Source: CAMDMI01 sp044359055 (GTDB lineage Bacteria; Bacteroidota; Bacteroidia; Cytophagales; Flexibacteraceae). Taken from it: 17,969 nt of DNA. The notes beneath the pieces were generated by a model, which was given only the letters and a program-made list of their open reading frames with translations, did no database searches and was not told the DNA's origin. Location of the stretch: the NCBI GenBank assembly GCA_044359055.1, contig JBIKMV010000037.1, forward strand, positions 1 to 17,969. The letters are read 5' to 3'. Made by a program: the position numbers and the translations under genes. Positions 6,458 through 15,236 of this stretch are shown here, in pieces. Each line of letters begins with the position of its first letter. Position 1 is the first letter of the stretch.

Positions 6458-8620
6458 ATGAAAAAGATGAAAGTACAGCTTACCGTTTTGGCCATCGTAT
6501 TGATGCCCTTTTTTGCGCATGCGCAGATCCCCTTCGTTCAAATTCAGAACATCCAGGGCTGGTCGGGACAATTTCTGCCTGACAGCTGCAACGACGGACC
6601 CAATCCTCTTTATCTCAACGATACAGTGAGGGTGCGTGCTGTGGTTATCACCAACGGTGGCCTGAATGAAACCTCAGGTCAGACGCGCTGGATCTGGGTA
6701 AGAGATGTAACAGCGAGCAATCCGGAAACTCCTTTTGCCAATATTTCAATCAGAAATGGTGCTGCCACTACTCCGGATGATATCAATACATTCGTTGCCG
6801 GAGATACCATTGAAGTGGTAGGCATTGTGCAGGAATTTGCCGGTAGCGGTGCCGCAGGCGAAACGCAGATAAGCCCCATTCCAAACGGAGTAACCCTACT
6901 AAGTTTTGAAGCCGGACCTGCTCCGCAATCCACTCTGGTAAGTGTCGGCCAATTGAACGGTCCGCTTAATCCAAGCAATCAGCCTACCAGCCGCATCACT
7001 TCAGGCGAAAAATATGAAGGTAATTTTGTTGAAATTCAGAATGTTACGGTTACTGCTGTAAGTGTCAGCGGAGGTCGCTGCAATTTCCTTGTAAAAGACG
7101 CCAATGAAAACTACATCCGTATTTATGACCGGTTCAAAACCCAGCGTCCGGCAAACGGATTTGTACCTCCCAATGTAGGAGATCAGTTTACTTCCATTAA
7201 AGGTATCATCGAGGGTCAGAAAAACAGTGGTTGTCCCGGCACAGGCCAGAACAACATCGGATACAATATGAATCCCTTTTCAGTTTCGCATTATGTGAAA
7301 GGTGCCTCCTCTCCTGCCATTGGCAACATTAAGAAAAACTCAGCCTGTCCGCTTTCTGAAACAAATGTAACCCTTTCAGCCACGGTTACCGATGATGGTT
7401 CGGTTGCAGAAGTTAAATTCTTTTATTCATCCAATGGACTAAGCTACACAGAAGTTACAGCCGTAGCCAATGGAAATCGCTATTCAGCTACCATCCCCGG
7501 GCAGCCAGCCGGAACAACAGTAAGATACTACATCCGGGCAAGAGACAACCTCAACAATACCACCATTTTTCCAAATGTTCCTGCACAGGTTACCCCTTTG
7601 TTTTATAATGTTGGCACAAGTGGTTGCACCATCAGGGATATACAATTTACACCCTACACCACAGGCCGTTCGGGCTATGTGGGTGATACCCTTTCGCTTC
7701 AGGGCATCGTAACCGCCTCAGCAGGTGGCAACAATCTGGGCTATGTGTACATTCAGCAACCGGATGCAACCGAATGGGCCGGGATCTGGGTAAATGGTGG
7801 TTCGCTGATTTCGGGCTTCAATGTGGGAGACCTCGTGTCTGTAACCGGTGTGGTGGAAGAGTATTTCAATTTCACTAGAATTTCGAACATCTCGGCCGCC
7901 AACCTCGTATCGGCTGCACAGCCTGTTCCCGCACCTGTGGTGCTTAATCCTGCACTATTCACCACCAACTCCGACCCCAATACTGAAAAATATGAGGGGA
8001 TGCTGGTTAAACTTCAAAATCCGGCAGCAGGTCAGAGTCTTTTTGTGGTAGATACCAATGCCGATGCAGGTTCAGGCAGAAACAATGGCGAATACCGGAT
8101 TGGCGCAGACCCAGCAGATCCCAATACAGGCTGCAGGGTTCTGGCCGGGCGTCAAAGTTCTACCACCTTCTCGTCCCTTAATGTGAGCTATGTAAACTCG
8201 CCCCGCTGGGCCACTGTAGATGGCACCATGGCTGTAGATCCCATCATCGTTCAACCCGCACAGGAAGTTACACTCATTCAGGGCATTATGCATTACAGCT
8301 TCTTCAACTACAAGCTCCTGCCAAGAAACAACTCAGATGTTACCATGATTCTGAGCATTGAAGAATCCCTCCAAAATAAAGGATTTGCTCTATATCCCAA
8401 TCCAAGCCAGGGAGAGTTCAGCATTCAGATGCCCGCAGAGTCAAACGGAGGTTCCCTTGAAGTTTACAACCTGAATGGCCGGAAGGTTTTTGCCTCTACC
8501 ATAAGCACCGCACTTCAGAAATTCAGGCTGCCTGTGCAGGCTGCAGGGCTGTACAAGGTTCGGGTAGCCGATGCCAAAGGAAAGCTCCTTGGAGTAGAAA
8601 ATATATCCGTTCAGCCGTAA
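6458..8620 (+). CDS. T9SS type A sorting domain protein with duplicated OB-like modules
   Basis: Starts 3 bases after the preceding stop; 720 residues. The signal peptide ends HAQ at residue 23. Two related modules are visible. Module 1 (about 54-278) has an OB-fold-like strand pattern (DTIEVVGIVQEF) and then EKYEGNFVEIQN at 184-195. Module 2 (about 408-627) repeats this with DTLSLQGIV, DLVSVTGVVEEY and EKYEGMLVKLQN at 510-521. An Ig-like domain (about 285-385, ending VRYYIRARDNLNN) separates them. Residues 643-720 are a clear T9SS type A sorting domain: FALYPNPSQGEFSIQ, LEVYNLNGRKVF, AAGLYKVRV. The protein should therefore cross the outer membrane by T9SS and be released or anchored. OB-like modules of this sort accompany secreted nucleases in other proteins, but no nuclease domain is present, so binding is more likely than catalysis. 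Ligand unknown. Confidence 0.88.
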   Translation: MKKMKVQLTVLAIVLMPFFAHAQIPFVQIQNIQGWSGQFLPDSCNDGPNPLYLNDTVRVRAVVITNGGLNETSGQTRWIWVRDVTASNPETPFANISIRNGAATTPDDINTFVAGDTIEVVGIVQEFAGSGAAGETQISPIPNGVTLLSFEAGPAPQSTLVSVGQLNGPLNPSNQPTSRITSGEKYEGNFVEIQNVTVTAVSVSGGRCNFLVKDANENYIRIYDRFKTQRPANGFVPPNVGDQFTSIKGIIEGQKNSGCPGTGQNNIGYNMNPFSVSHYVKGASSPAIGNIKKNSACPLSETNVTLSATVTDDGSVAEVKFFYSSNGLSYTEVTAVANGNRYSATIPGQPAGTTVRYYIRARDNLNNTTIFPNVPAQVTPLFYNVGTSGCTIRDIQFTPYTTGRSGYVGDTLSLQGIVTASAGGNNLGYVYIQQPDATEWAGIWVNGGSLISGFNVGDLVSVTGVVEEYFNFTRISNISAANLVSAAQPVPAPVVLNPALFTTNSDPNTEKYEGMLVKLQNPAAGQSLFVVDTNADAGSGRNNGEYRIGADPADPNTGCRVLAGRQSSTTFSSLNVSYVNSPRWATVDGTMAVDPIIVQPAQEVTLIQGIMHYSFFNYKLLPRNNSDVTMILSIEESLQNKGFALYPNPSQGEFSIQMPAESNGGSLEVYNLNGRKVFASTISTALQKFRLPVQAAGLYKVRVADAKGKLLGVENISVQP

Positions 8621-8632
8621 GATTCGGAGATT

Positions 8633-10183
8633 TTGTTACTGATAAAGAGCAGATTGCAAATCATTTGGACAAAAGCAGGTGTAGCAGCCTGCTTTTGTTT
8701 GCTTTTGCTGAGCCTTGGCTGTAAACCGGAAAAGGACCAACCGCTGGCCAATCAGGCGCCACTCGTGCGCATTGCCATAGACAGTGTGGGGGTTCCGGAT
8801 TCTGTGTCGCTTACCACCCGGATAAAATTGTCGTGGTCTGGTCAGGATGCTGATGGCTACATCGAAGGTTTCAAAATTTCCTGGGGAACAGATTCTCTCG
8901 GTGCTGCCGGCAGCCTCTCCTCTTCTGCCCTGATTGCAGGCACAGACAGTACATTTTTATTCAATTTTTCAGGCAGCCTCGAAAAAGCCATCATCCACTT
9001 TTTCATCCAATCGGTGGACAACAAAGGGGCTGCGAGTGCTGTAGGGCACCTCCGGATCCCGGTAAAAAATTCCTTCCCGGAGATTCGGTTTATTGCTGAT
9101 GGTATGCCCGCAGCCGATACCCTCTGGTCTGTAATTGCCCTACCCTACTTTTTCAGCGACCCCGATGGAAGTCAGAATGTAGACTCGGTTTTTGTTAAAA
9201 TAAATGATGGAAACTGGACCCCTCTGCCGAAAAATCTGGGTTTTATTTCTCTTGTCCCTGTCAATCCATCGGCAATTGGTGTAACCTCATGCTTTGTATA
9301 TGGTGGTGAAAATCTGAGCAGCCTTCCTTCCAAACCGGCTCCGATTTCAAACCTTACTGTGCCCGGACTCAAACTCGATGACCTGAACACCATTTATCTG
9401 AAGGTAAAAGATCAGGCAGGGGCAGAAGGAAAGGACACAACCGAAAAATCCTATTTTGTAAAAAGAAAAAGCGGAGATGTTCTCCTCGTCAATGCTTTCG
9501 CAGGAATTGGCAGCAACTATTGCGATACCCTGTATAGCAGGGCATTTTCAGAATTGAATATTCCCTTTGACAAAATCAACCTGATACGGTCCAATGGCAT
9601 CAATCAACCCCGATTCTGGAATTCTCAGTTCTATCTGCTGTGCCAGATCTATGGAAAAATTTTCTGGTATGGAGATGTGATTTCCAGTGCTCCAGGCGCC
9701 ATTCCAGTTTTGCTGAACCCTGCTTCTACCGCCCTGAAGCAGTTTTTGAGATTTGATGGAAAAATGCTGGGTTCCAACACTTTTCCGGATGCGCCATTTC
9801 AATTGCCCACAGACGATCCCGTTTTTGAACTCGTCCCCATTGATACCTTCACCCGCTTCACCAACAATGTACGAATCAAGCCAGGCGGAATTCTGCCGGC
9901 AACCCAGAGCGGCTTTCCCGATCTGGTCACCGGACGGCTGCTGACCGGGGGAGATATTTTTAAAGTAAAACCGGGAGCCGATTCGCTCTATTATGTTCCA
10001 AAAAATATGATGTCCAACATCTATCCGGGACCGGTGGGCCTTCCGATTGCCCTGCGCACCAAAAACATCGGAGGAAAAACAAATCTCGTCTTTTTTACCA
10101 TTGAAATGGCCTATCTGAACGGCAACCGTTCTGCCCTGCTGAGCACTTTCAATAAAATTATCAATGATGAATTCAATTGGTAA
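8633..10183 (+). CDS. Lipoprotein with Ig/Fn3-like domains and GATase-like C-terminus
   Basis: Third operon gene, 12 bases after the previous stop; 516 residues from a TTG start. No ATG or GTG precedes the lipobox LSLGC (Cys30), so a TTG start is required; 8633 is preceded by a GGAG at close range, and 8654 is an alternative that still leaves a complete signal peptide. Residues about 42-148 form a fibronectin/Ig-like domain (IKLSWSGQDADGYIEGFKIS), and about 150-275 a second one. From 280 the chain changes to alternating strand and helix (DVLLVNAF; YLLCQIYGKIFWYGD; LKQFLRFDGKMLGSNTF), resembling the degenerate glutamine-amidotransferase-like domains often attached to secreted proteins; this is an inference from pattern, and no catalytic Cys-His-Glu triad is evident. 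It overlaps the receptor gene by 20 bases, so it may be the receptor's lipoprotein partner in place of SusD. Confidence 0.8.
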   Translation: MLLIKSRLQIIWTKAGVAACFCLLLLSLGCKPEKDQPLANQAPLVRIAIDSVGVPDSVSLTTRIKLSWSGQDADGYIEGFKISWGTDSLGAAGSLSSSALIAGTDSTFLFNFSGSLEKAIIHFFIQSVDNKGAASAVGHLRIPVKNSFPEIRFIADGMPAADTLWSVIALPYFFSDPDGSQNVDSVFVKINDGNWTPLPKNLGFISLVPVNPSAIGVTSCFVYGGENLSSLPSKPAPISNLTVPGLKLDDLNTIYLKVKDQAGAEGKDTTEKSYFVKRKSGDVLLVNAFAGIGSNYCDTLYSRAFSELNIPFDKINLIRSNGINQPRFWNSQFYLLCQIYGKIFWYGDVISSAPGAIPVLLNPASTALKQFLRFDGKMLGSNTFPDAPFQLPTDDPVFELVPIDTFTRFTNNVRIKPGGILPATQSGFPDLVTGRLLTGGDIFKVKPGADSLYYVPKNMMSNIYPGPVGLPIALRTKNIGGKTNLVFFTIEMAYLNGNRSALLSTFNKIINDEFNW

Positions 10184-13016
10184 AAGTTTGAAAAAAAGTT
10201 TGCTGCTCATTTTGTTAAGCGTTTACAGCTTGAAAACTTCAGCGCAATGCACTCTAACAGGGGTGATAACCGACAAAGCGACAAAAGAAGGTCTTATCGG
10301 GGCTACCGTATTGCTCATCGGAACCTATAAAGGTGCTTCCACAGATTTCAATGGAAAATATACCATCAGCGGCATAAAGCCCGGAGATTACAGCATCAGG
10401 GTCAGCTATGTGGGCTACAAGGAAAAAATATTCAACGGCATCCGGATTCCGAAAGATGGAAGCACTACCCTCTCCACTGCCCTCGAAGAACAAACCAATG
10501 AACTGGAAAGCGTAGAAATTATAGGAGAAAAACCATCCGTAGATTTAGAAAGCGGTAAAAGTGAAATCCGGATTTCGGCGGCCGACATCAAAGAAATGAA
10601 TGTGCGCAATGTACAGGATATCACAGCGATGCAGGCCGGTGTCAGCGTTTCGCCCGACGGACTGCAAATCAGGGGCGGCAGGGTATATGAGACCCAGTAT
10701 GTGGTGGACGGAGTGAATGCAGCCGACCCCCTTGCAGGAACCGGATTCGGAACCGAGGTAGCTTCCGGATCTGTGCAGGACATTACTGTGGTAACCGGAG
10801 GCAGCGATGCCGAATACAATGCCAATTCCGGCGTAATCGTTACCAAAATAAAGGAAGGCAGCGACCGCTTTACGATTGGAGGCCGCTGGCAAAGAGACAA
10901 TCCGGGGTTCAATAAAATTGGCAACGGATCATGGAATACGGATTTGGCCGAATTATCAATCGGCACACCCATTCCAGGCACAAAAAAGAAACTGACATTG
11001 TTCACCTCTGCCAATGTGGGTTTTACATCTGACTATTTTGGATATTATGCCAATCAACTGAATTCCAGTCTGATGAACAACCAATCGTTCTGGGCCCCGC
11101 GGCAGGACAACAAATGGAGCAATACCTTCAAGCTGAGCTACAACCTCAACAGCTCCACCAAAATAAGCCTTACCAATCAGCACAGTATTGGGATAAATCA
11201 AAACACCAGAACCCTGCAAATCATTGGTTTCGACCAGATTATGGTCCCCGGCTTCCAGTACGCCTACTCGCAGCAGATGGACAATGCCACCACCTACACC
11301 CACCGCTCCAACCTTACAGCTCTCAATATCCGCCACTCTCTGAACAAAAACTGGAAAATTGATGCCACCATAGGGAGACTTTTCACCCGCTTGAGGGCAG
11401 ATGCCAATGGCAGACCTTTCAGGGATAAAACCCTGGACAAAGAGTACGACCCCGATGCAGTGATAACCAATCCGGTTGAAATTTTCAATAATCCGAGAGC
11501 TGTTTCCGACTCTGTACTGTATGTTCTTCCAAGTGCAGGATTCTTCAATAATGGCGGAATTTCCACTCTCTGGCATGACCATTTCTTTGAAGAATATACC
11601 CTGAAGGCAAAGGCAACCTATTTCTCGCCTGCCAAGATTCATTTTGCCTCATTCGGATTTGAGCACAAATTTCAGAATATGCAGTGGATTGATGTAACCC
11701 GCCCCTGGGTGGGAGCCCCGATTCAACTGGCAGACGGAACCTTTACGCCATCCAGCCGGATTGGTCAGAGCAATGATGTATGGGCTGTAAAACCACAAAA
11801 TGGCGCCATATATGCCCAGGATGAAATCAAATACAAGGGAATTATTGCCGTAATCGGCGGTCGCTTCGAATACTGGGCGGCAGGAAAGTTTGCCGACAGG
11901 GCCATCGAAAATCCTTTTACCTTCATAACCTCAAAAAACAGAGAGGATTACCGGAATCAGACGGCTGAAATTTTTGGCCTCCGCTGGAAGGCCCGCATTC
12001 TCCCCAAAGTCAGGGTTTCTTTTCCGGTATCTGAAAACCATGTCCTTTATTTTAATTACGGTCATTCCATGCGGCTGGCCCACCCCCGATTCATGTACGC
12101 CGGACTCGATACCAACTATCAGAACCGGGTGGCAGGCTCCAATGCTGGAAATCCAAACCTCAATCCCGAAGTGGCAGTAGCCTACGAACTGGGCGTGAAG
12201 TCGCAGATTACCAAAGACTTTTCACTTACCCTTACGGCTTTTTACAAGGACCAGTTCGACTTTATTGTAAACCGTACCGCCGAAATCATTGACCCCCGCT
12301 TTGGTAATGAATTTGTAGACCGCACCATTTCTATAAATCAGGATTATGCCCGTGTCAGAGGCGTGGAACTGGGTCTTAACTATCGCTTTTCTAAACAATT
12401 CAGGGCCTCCTTCAATGCTGCCTATCAGGTGGCTACCGGCAAGTCCAATACGGCACAGGAATCCTTGCTGCAAATCAGGCAAACCGGACAGGTGGACAAT
12501 ACAAAGGAGCAGTTTCTCGCCTGGGACAGGCCCTGGGATATAAAAGGAACTTTGATTTATACCCCTGATTCCAGTGCCCGGCTGCTGAATATTCCGCTCA
12601 AAGGATTCCGTTTCTTCCTTTTTTCCACCTGGAAATCCGGCCTTCGGTACACTCCGTTTCAGGCAGGCGGAACCTCAGACCTTGGCAGGGTAATCTACGA
12701 AGTAAAGCCCAACAGCCTGAATACAGAAGTCGGCTCTGCCTGGTTCTGGACCGATCTGAGCATAAGCAGAGATTTTTATGTAACCCGGAAAATGAGGGCT
12801 TACATCTCCTTTGAGGTGAAAAATTTGTTCGATAACAAAAACGCCCAGCTTGTAAACCCTGTAACCGGTACAGCCTATCGCAACGGCGATCCCCTGCCAT
12901 TCGAACAAAGAGATCCCCGCTTCACCGACCCGAATACCAGCGGCCTTCCCCCCACCAATCCGGCCCGGTACATGCAGCCAAGGCAGTTTATGTATGGCAT
13001 AGGATTTAATTTTTAA
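10164..13016 (+). CDS. TonB-dependent receptor with carboxypeptidase-regulatory-like N-terminal domain
   Basis: A 950-residue outer-membrane active transporter, powered by TonB-ExbBD. The signal peptide ends at about Ala27. Residues 31-108 are the CarboxypepD_reg-like domain (LTGVITDKATKEGLIGATV, GKYTISGIKPGDYSIRVSYVG). ELESVEIIG at 113-121 resembles a TonB-box region. The plug follows, with LQIRGGR at 167-173, VVDGVNAADP at 180-189 and GGSDAEYNANSG at 212-223. The remaining ~715 residues are aromatic-rich beta strands of the barrel, ending in GIGFNF with the terminal Phe expected of a barrel-assembly signal. The start codon lies inside the upstream gene, a 20-base overlap in another frame, so translation is probably coupled. 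The domain order is that of SusC-type proteins, but no SusD gene adjoins. The substrate is not predictable from sequence. Confidence 0.94.
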   Translation: MMNSIGKSLKKSLLLILLSVYSLKTSAQCTLTGVITDKATKEGLIGATVLLIGTYKGASTDFNGKYTISGIKPGDYSIRVSYVGYKEKIFNGIRIPKDGSTTLSTALEEQTNELESVEIIGEKPSVDLESGKSEIRISAADIKEMNVRNVQDITAMQAGVSVSPDGLQIRGGRVYETQYVVDGVNAADPLAGTGFGTEVASGSVQDITVVTGGSDAEYNANSGVIVTKIKEGSDRFTIGGRWQRDNPGFNKIGNGSWNTDLAELSIGTPIPGTKKKLTLFTSANVGFTSDYFGYYANQLNSSLMNNQSFWAPRQDNKWSNTFKLSYNLNSSTKISLTNQHSIGINQNTRTLQIIGFDQIMVPGFQYAYSQQMDNATTYTHRSNLTALNIRHSLNKNWKIDATIGRLFTRLRADANGRPFRDKTLDKEYDPDAVITNPVEIFNNPRAVSDSVLYVLPSAGFFNNGGISTLWHDHFFEEYTLKAKATYFSPAKIHFASFGFEHKFQNMQWIDVTRPWVGAPIQLADGTFTPSSRIGQSNDVWAVKPQNGAIYAQDEIKYKGIIAVIGGRFEYWAAGKFADRAIENPFTFITSKNREDYRNQTAEIFGLRWKARILPKVRVSFPVSENHVLYFNYGHSMRLAHPRFMYAGLDTNYQNRVAGSNAGNPNLNPEVAVAYELGVKSQITKDFSLTLTAFYKDQFDFIVNRTAEIIDPRFGNEFVDRTISINQDYARVRGVELGLNYRFSKQFRASFNAAYQVATGKSNTAQESLLQIRQTGQVDNTKEQFLAWDRPWDIKGTLIYTPDSSARLLNIPLKGFRFFLFSTWKSGLRYTPFQAGGTSDLGRVIYEVKPNSLNTEVGSAWFWTDLSISRDFYVTRKMRAYISFEVKNLFDNKNAQLVNPVTGTAYRNGDPLPFEQRDPRFTDPNTSGLPPTNPARYMQPRQFMYGIGFNF

Positions 13017-13027
13017 CCGCAGCAAAA

Positions 13028-14035
13028 ATGAAATTAAAGTACACTTTCGTTTTGATTATGAGCAGTTTGCTGCTGCGGTTTTCTGGTTCGGCACAGGTTT
13101 TCCCCAATCTGGGTAGTCAGCGAATCGGGATATCAGCACTGACTTTTCTGAAGAATGATTTGTCGCCCCGCTCCATCGCTATGGGTGGTGCTTCGATTTC
13201 GCTTGCAGGCGACCCTTATGCCATGCATGTGAATCCTGCGGGAGGGGCAGACAATCTGCAGCCCTTGGCAGCAGCCTCCACCCGAACCCTGCCGGCGGCT
13301 ATTTTCCAGACTTTTGCCGGAATCCTAATCCCCACTGACAACAAAGCAGCCTGGATGCTTTCTATGAATTATATGGGTTCCGGTTCACAAAAGAGGCGAA
13401 CTGAATTCCAGCCTTTTGGCGATGGAACCTTCTTCGTTTCCGATGCATTCAAGCTGGGTTTCGGATATTCCAAAGCTTTGTCTAAGATGTTCAGCTTCGG
13501 ATTGAATGCCCACTACATCCGGGAGCAGCTGGCTCAGTATGCATCCAATGCCATTGCCGTGGATATGGGCTTCATGTATAAAACGGACTGGAAGCACCTG
13601 AATTTCGCTGTAGGACTTCAGCATTTCGGGGCCAATTCTACCCTGTCGGGCTCAGAACTGCCTGTGATGTACAACCGATCCGCAGGAACCGGCAAAGAAA
13701 GTTACGGTGCACCTACCCTTTTTTCCATGGGTGCTTCCATGGTACCCTGGTCTGCAGGAAAGCACGAAATCCTGGTTTCGGCCCAGCTGAATCACCCCAA
13801 CGACAATGCCGAAAACATCCGACTCGGTGCCGAATACACATTGGATTCGATGTTTTTTCTCAGGGTAGGTCTAAGGGTGAATGTACCGGGCGAACATATT
13901 TCCGGGGGTGTGGGATTCAAAAGAATTCTGGGCCGGGTTCCTCTTTCGGTGGAATATGCAGTATTGCCCAACGACTATCTTGGCTGGATGCATACCATCG
14001 GTTTAAGTATAGGCTTAAAAAACAAGCAGTTGTAG
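13028..14035 (+). CDS. PorV/PorQ family outer-membrane beta-barrel protein
   Basis: This 335-residue protein starts 11 bases after the receptor gene. The signal peptide ends SAQ at residue 23. The mature N-terminus has the PorV/PorQ/UPF0164 hallmark: SALTFLKNDLSPRSIAMGGA, then DPYAMHVNPAG, in which an Ala/Gly-rich segment and an Asn-Pro-Ala-Gly turn plug a FadL-like barrel. The remainder is alternating short strands (FSFGLNAHYIREQL; ILVSAQLNHPND; ENIRLGAEYTL) ending in GLSIGLKN. In T9SS, PorV shuttles cargo by binding the C-terminal sorting domain and PorQ acts in the attachment complex. This protein is about 335 residues, nearer to PorQ in length, and I cannot tell whether it is a true PorV, PorQ or a paralogue. 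Co-location with two proteins bearing such domains suggests a dedicated role, which is inference. Confidence 0.84.
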   Translation: MKLKYTFVLIMSSLLLRFSGSAQVFPNLGSQRIGISALTFLKNDLSPRSIAMGGASISLAGDPYAMHVNPAGGADNLQPLAAASTRTLPAAIFQTFAGILIPTDNKAAWMLSMNYMGSGSQKRRTEFQPFGDGTFFVSDAFKLGFGYSKALSKMFSFGLNAHYIREQLAQYASNAIAVDMGFMYKTDWKHLNFAVGLQHFGANSTLSGSELPVMYNRSAGTGKESYGAPTLFSMGASMVPWSAGKHEILVSAQLNHPNDNAENIRLGAEYTLDSMFFLRVGLRVNVPGEHISGGVGFKRILGRVPLSVEYAVLPNDYLGWMHTIGLSIGLKNKQL

Positions 14036-14036
14036 T

Positions 14037-15236
14037 ATGAAAAAGAATCCGATTATCCCAATCTTTTTCGCCATTTTCTTTGGCGCCTGTTCTTTTTTCG
14101 GGGAGAAAAATAAGGTAAGCGACTACATCGAAAAGCCGGATTACAGCCTCAAAAGTGTGGAGTATGTTCCGGTATTGCCCAACTTTGGAAAGGACATTAC
14201 CCCTCTGAGCCTGTACTTTGGCTACGACGAACTGCTTTATGCTGTAGACTCCGGAAAAGGAATCGTTTCTTATGACGCAGCAGGAAAAGAATTGGGTCGT
14301 CTGAATCTTCCGGGAGTTCAATTCATTATCCAAAACCGAAGTTTGGATCTGTATGCACTCGGCAAATTCGATTCGGTGTTGAATAATCAGGCGGTTTCTT
14401 ATCCTGTGGTTTATAAAATATCTCAGAAAAAGGCCAACGAAGGACAAACCGCCCTATTCCTTGACCTGAACTCGGCATTGATTGTAAAAAAGTTGAAATA
14501 CCCTTTCGACTTTATGAACATCTCCACATCGAGTTCGGTAAAGGCAGATCAGTTGAATCAACTGAACTTTACTTCACTCGGGTTTCTGGACAACAATGCG
14601 TATTACCTGGTATCCAACGGCCCAGAAGGAAATGGTGCCAGCGGAACCCTGTACAGCAACAATGCCATACTGCTTGTGAATAATCAGGACCGGGTAACCG
14701 GCGCAGACGGAAATGTGAGAAAACCCTACGGCCTCAGCACCCTGATTCAACCACCGCAAAGGGCCAGAATGGAGACGAAAAAAGATTTCATTTTTACCTC
14801 CGTAGAGCCCGACCTTACCCTGAAAGTGCAATACAAAGAAGTGCTGAAAGATGTTGATGAAAATGAATTTTTCAGTTTCAAAGCATTGCCTACGCCGATT
14901 CCGGGTGTAGAAGCAGACGGCTTTCTATATCAGCCGTTTAAGTTTACAAAACCTGTATCGGTACTCTATGCGGGAACCAGCCAGCGGTATATTTTTGTGG
15001 CCGATGAGGCCAAAGATTCGGTATTTGTTTTTCAGGCCAATGGCTTTGAGGGTACTGCCCCGCCGCCGCAATACACCAATAGAAAAATGCTTAAGGTAAG
15101 TTTCGGGGGAAAGGGTAGCGGTCCGCTTCAGTTTAACCGGCCCAAATCCATAGCCTTTTTCAACCGGACGCTTTATGTGGCCGATGCCGGCAACAAAAGA
15201 ATAGCAAGATTCAGGCTCACAAGCGATTACGAATAG
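14037..15236 (+). CDS. Beta-propeller (NHL-like) lipoprotein, last gene of the envelope operon
   Basis: A 399-residue lipoprotein that begins one base after the preceding stop. The signal peptide MKKNPIIPIFFAIFFGAC places the lipid cysteine at 18. Two blade-like units are clear: about residues 57-92 (LYFGYDELLYAVDSGKGIV, then YDAAGKELGRL) and 362-395 (FNRPKSIAFFNRTLYVADAG, then NKRIARFRL), the second being typical NHL. The centre is more divergent, with LYAGTSQRYIFVADEAKD at about 320. The six-bladed propeller interpretation fits the length and the opening and closing blades, but the intermediate blades cannot all be counted by eye. No catalytic residues are recognisable. Propeller lipoproteins usually act as binding or scaffolding modules; here it would most simply be an accessory of the TonB-dependent receptor or PorV-like barrel complex (inference). 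No terminator with a T tract follows. Confidence 0.78.
   Translation: MKKNPIIPIFFAIFFGACSFFGEKNKVSDYIEKPDYSLKSVEYVPVLPNFGKDITPLSLYFGYDELLYAVDSGKGIVSYDAAGKELGRLNLPGVQFIIQNRSLDLYALGKFDSVLNNQAVSYPVVYKISQKKANEGQTALFLDLNSALIVKKLKYPFDFMNISTSSSVKADQLNQLNFTSLGFLDNNAYYLVSNGPEGNGASGTLYSNNAILLVNNQDRVTGADGNVRKPYGLSTLIQPPQRARMETKKDFIFTSVEPDLTLKVQYKEVLKDVDENEFFSFKALPTPIPGVEADGFLYQPFKFTKPVSVLYAGTSQRYIFVADEAKDSVFVFQANGFEGTAPPPQYTNRKMLKVSFGGKGSGPLQFNRPKSIAFFNRTLYVADAGNKRIARFRLTSDYE

Noticed and set aside
9548..10210. Minus-strand open frame of 220 residues opposite the end of the 516-residue lipoprotein gene
   Set aside because: It is a shadow of a well-supported coding sequence, with no recognisable motif or start context.
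10415..11642. Long minus-strand open frames of about 200 and 230 residues opposite the receptor gene
   Set aside because: They lie wholly inside the strongly supported receptor gene, show no family motif, and have compositions expected of antisense shadows.
4223..15236. Polysaccharide-utilisation locus
   Set aside because: There is a SusC-architecture receptor but no SusD homologue, glycoside hydrolase, polysaccharide lyase, sulfatase or sensor/regulator gene in the cluster.
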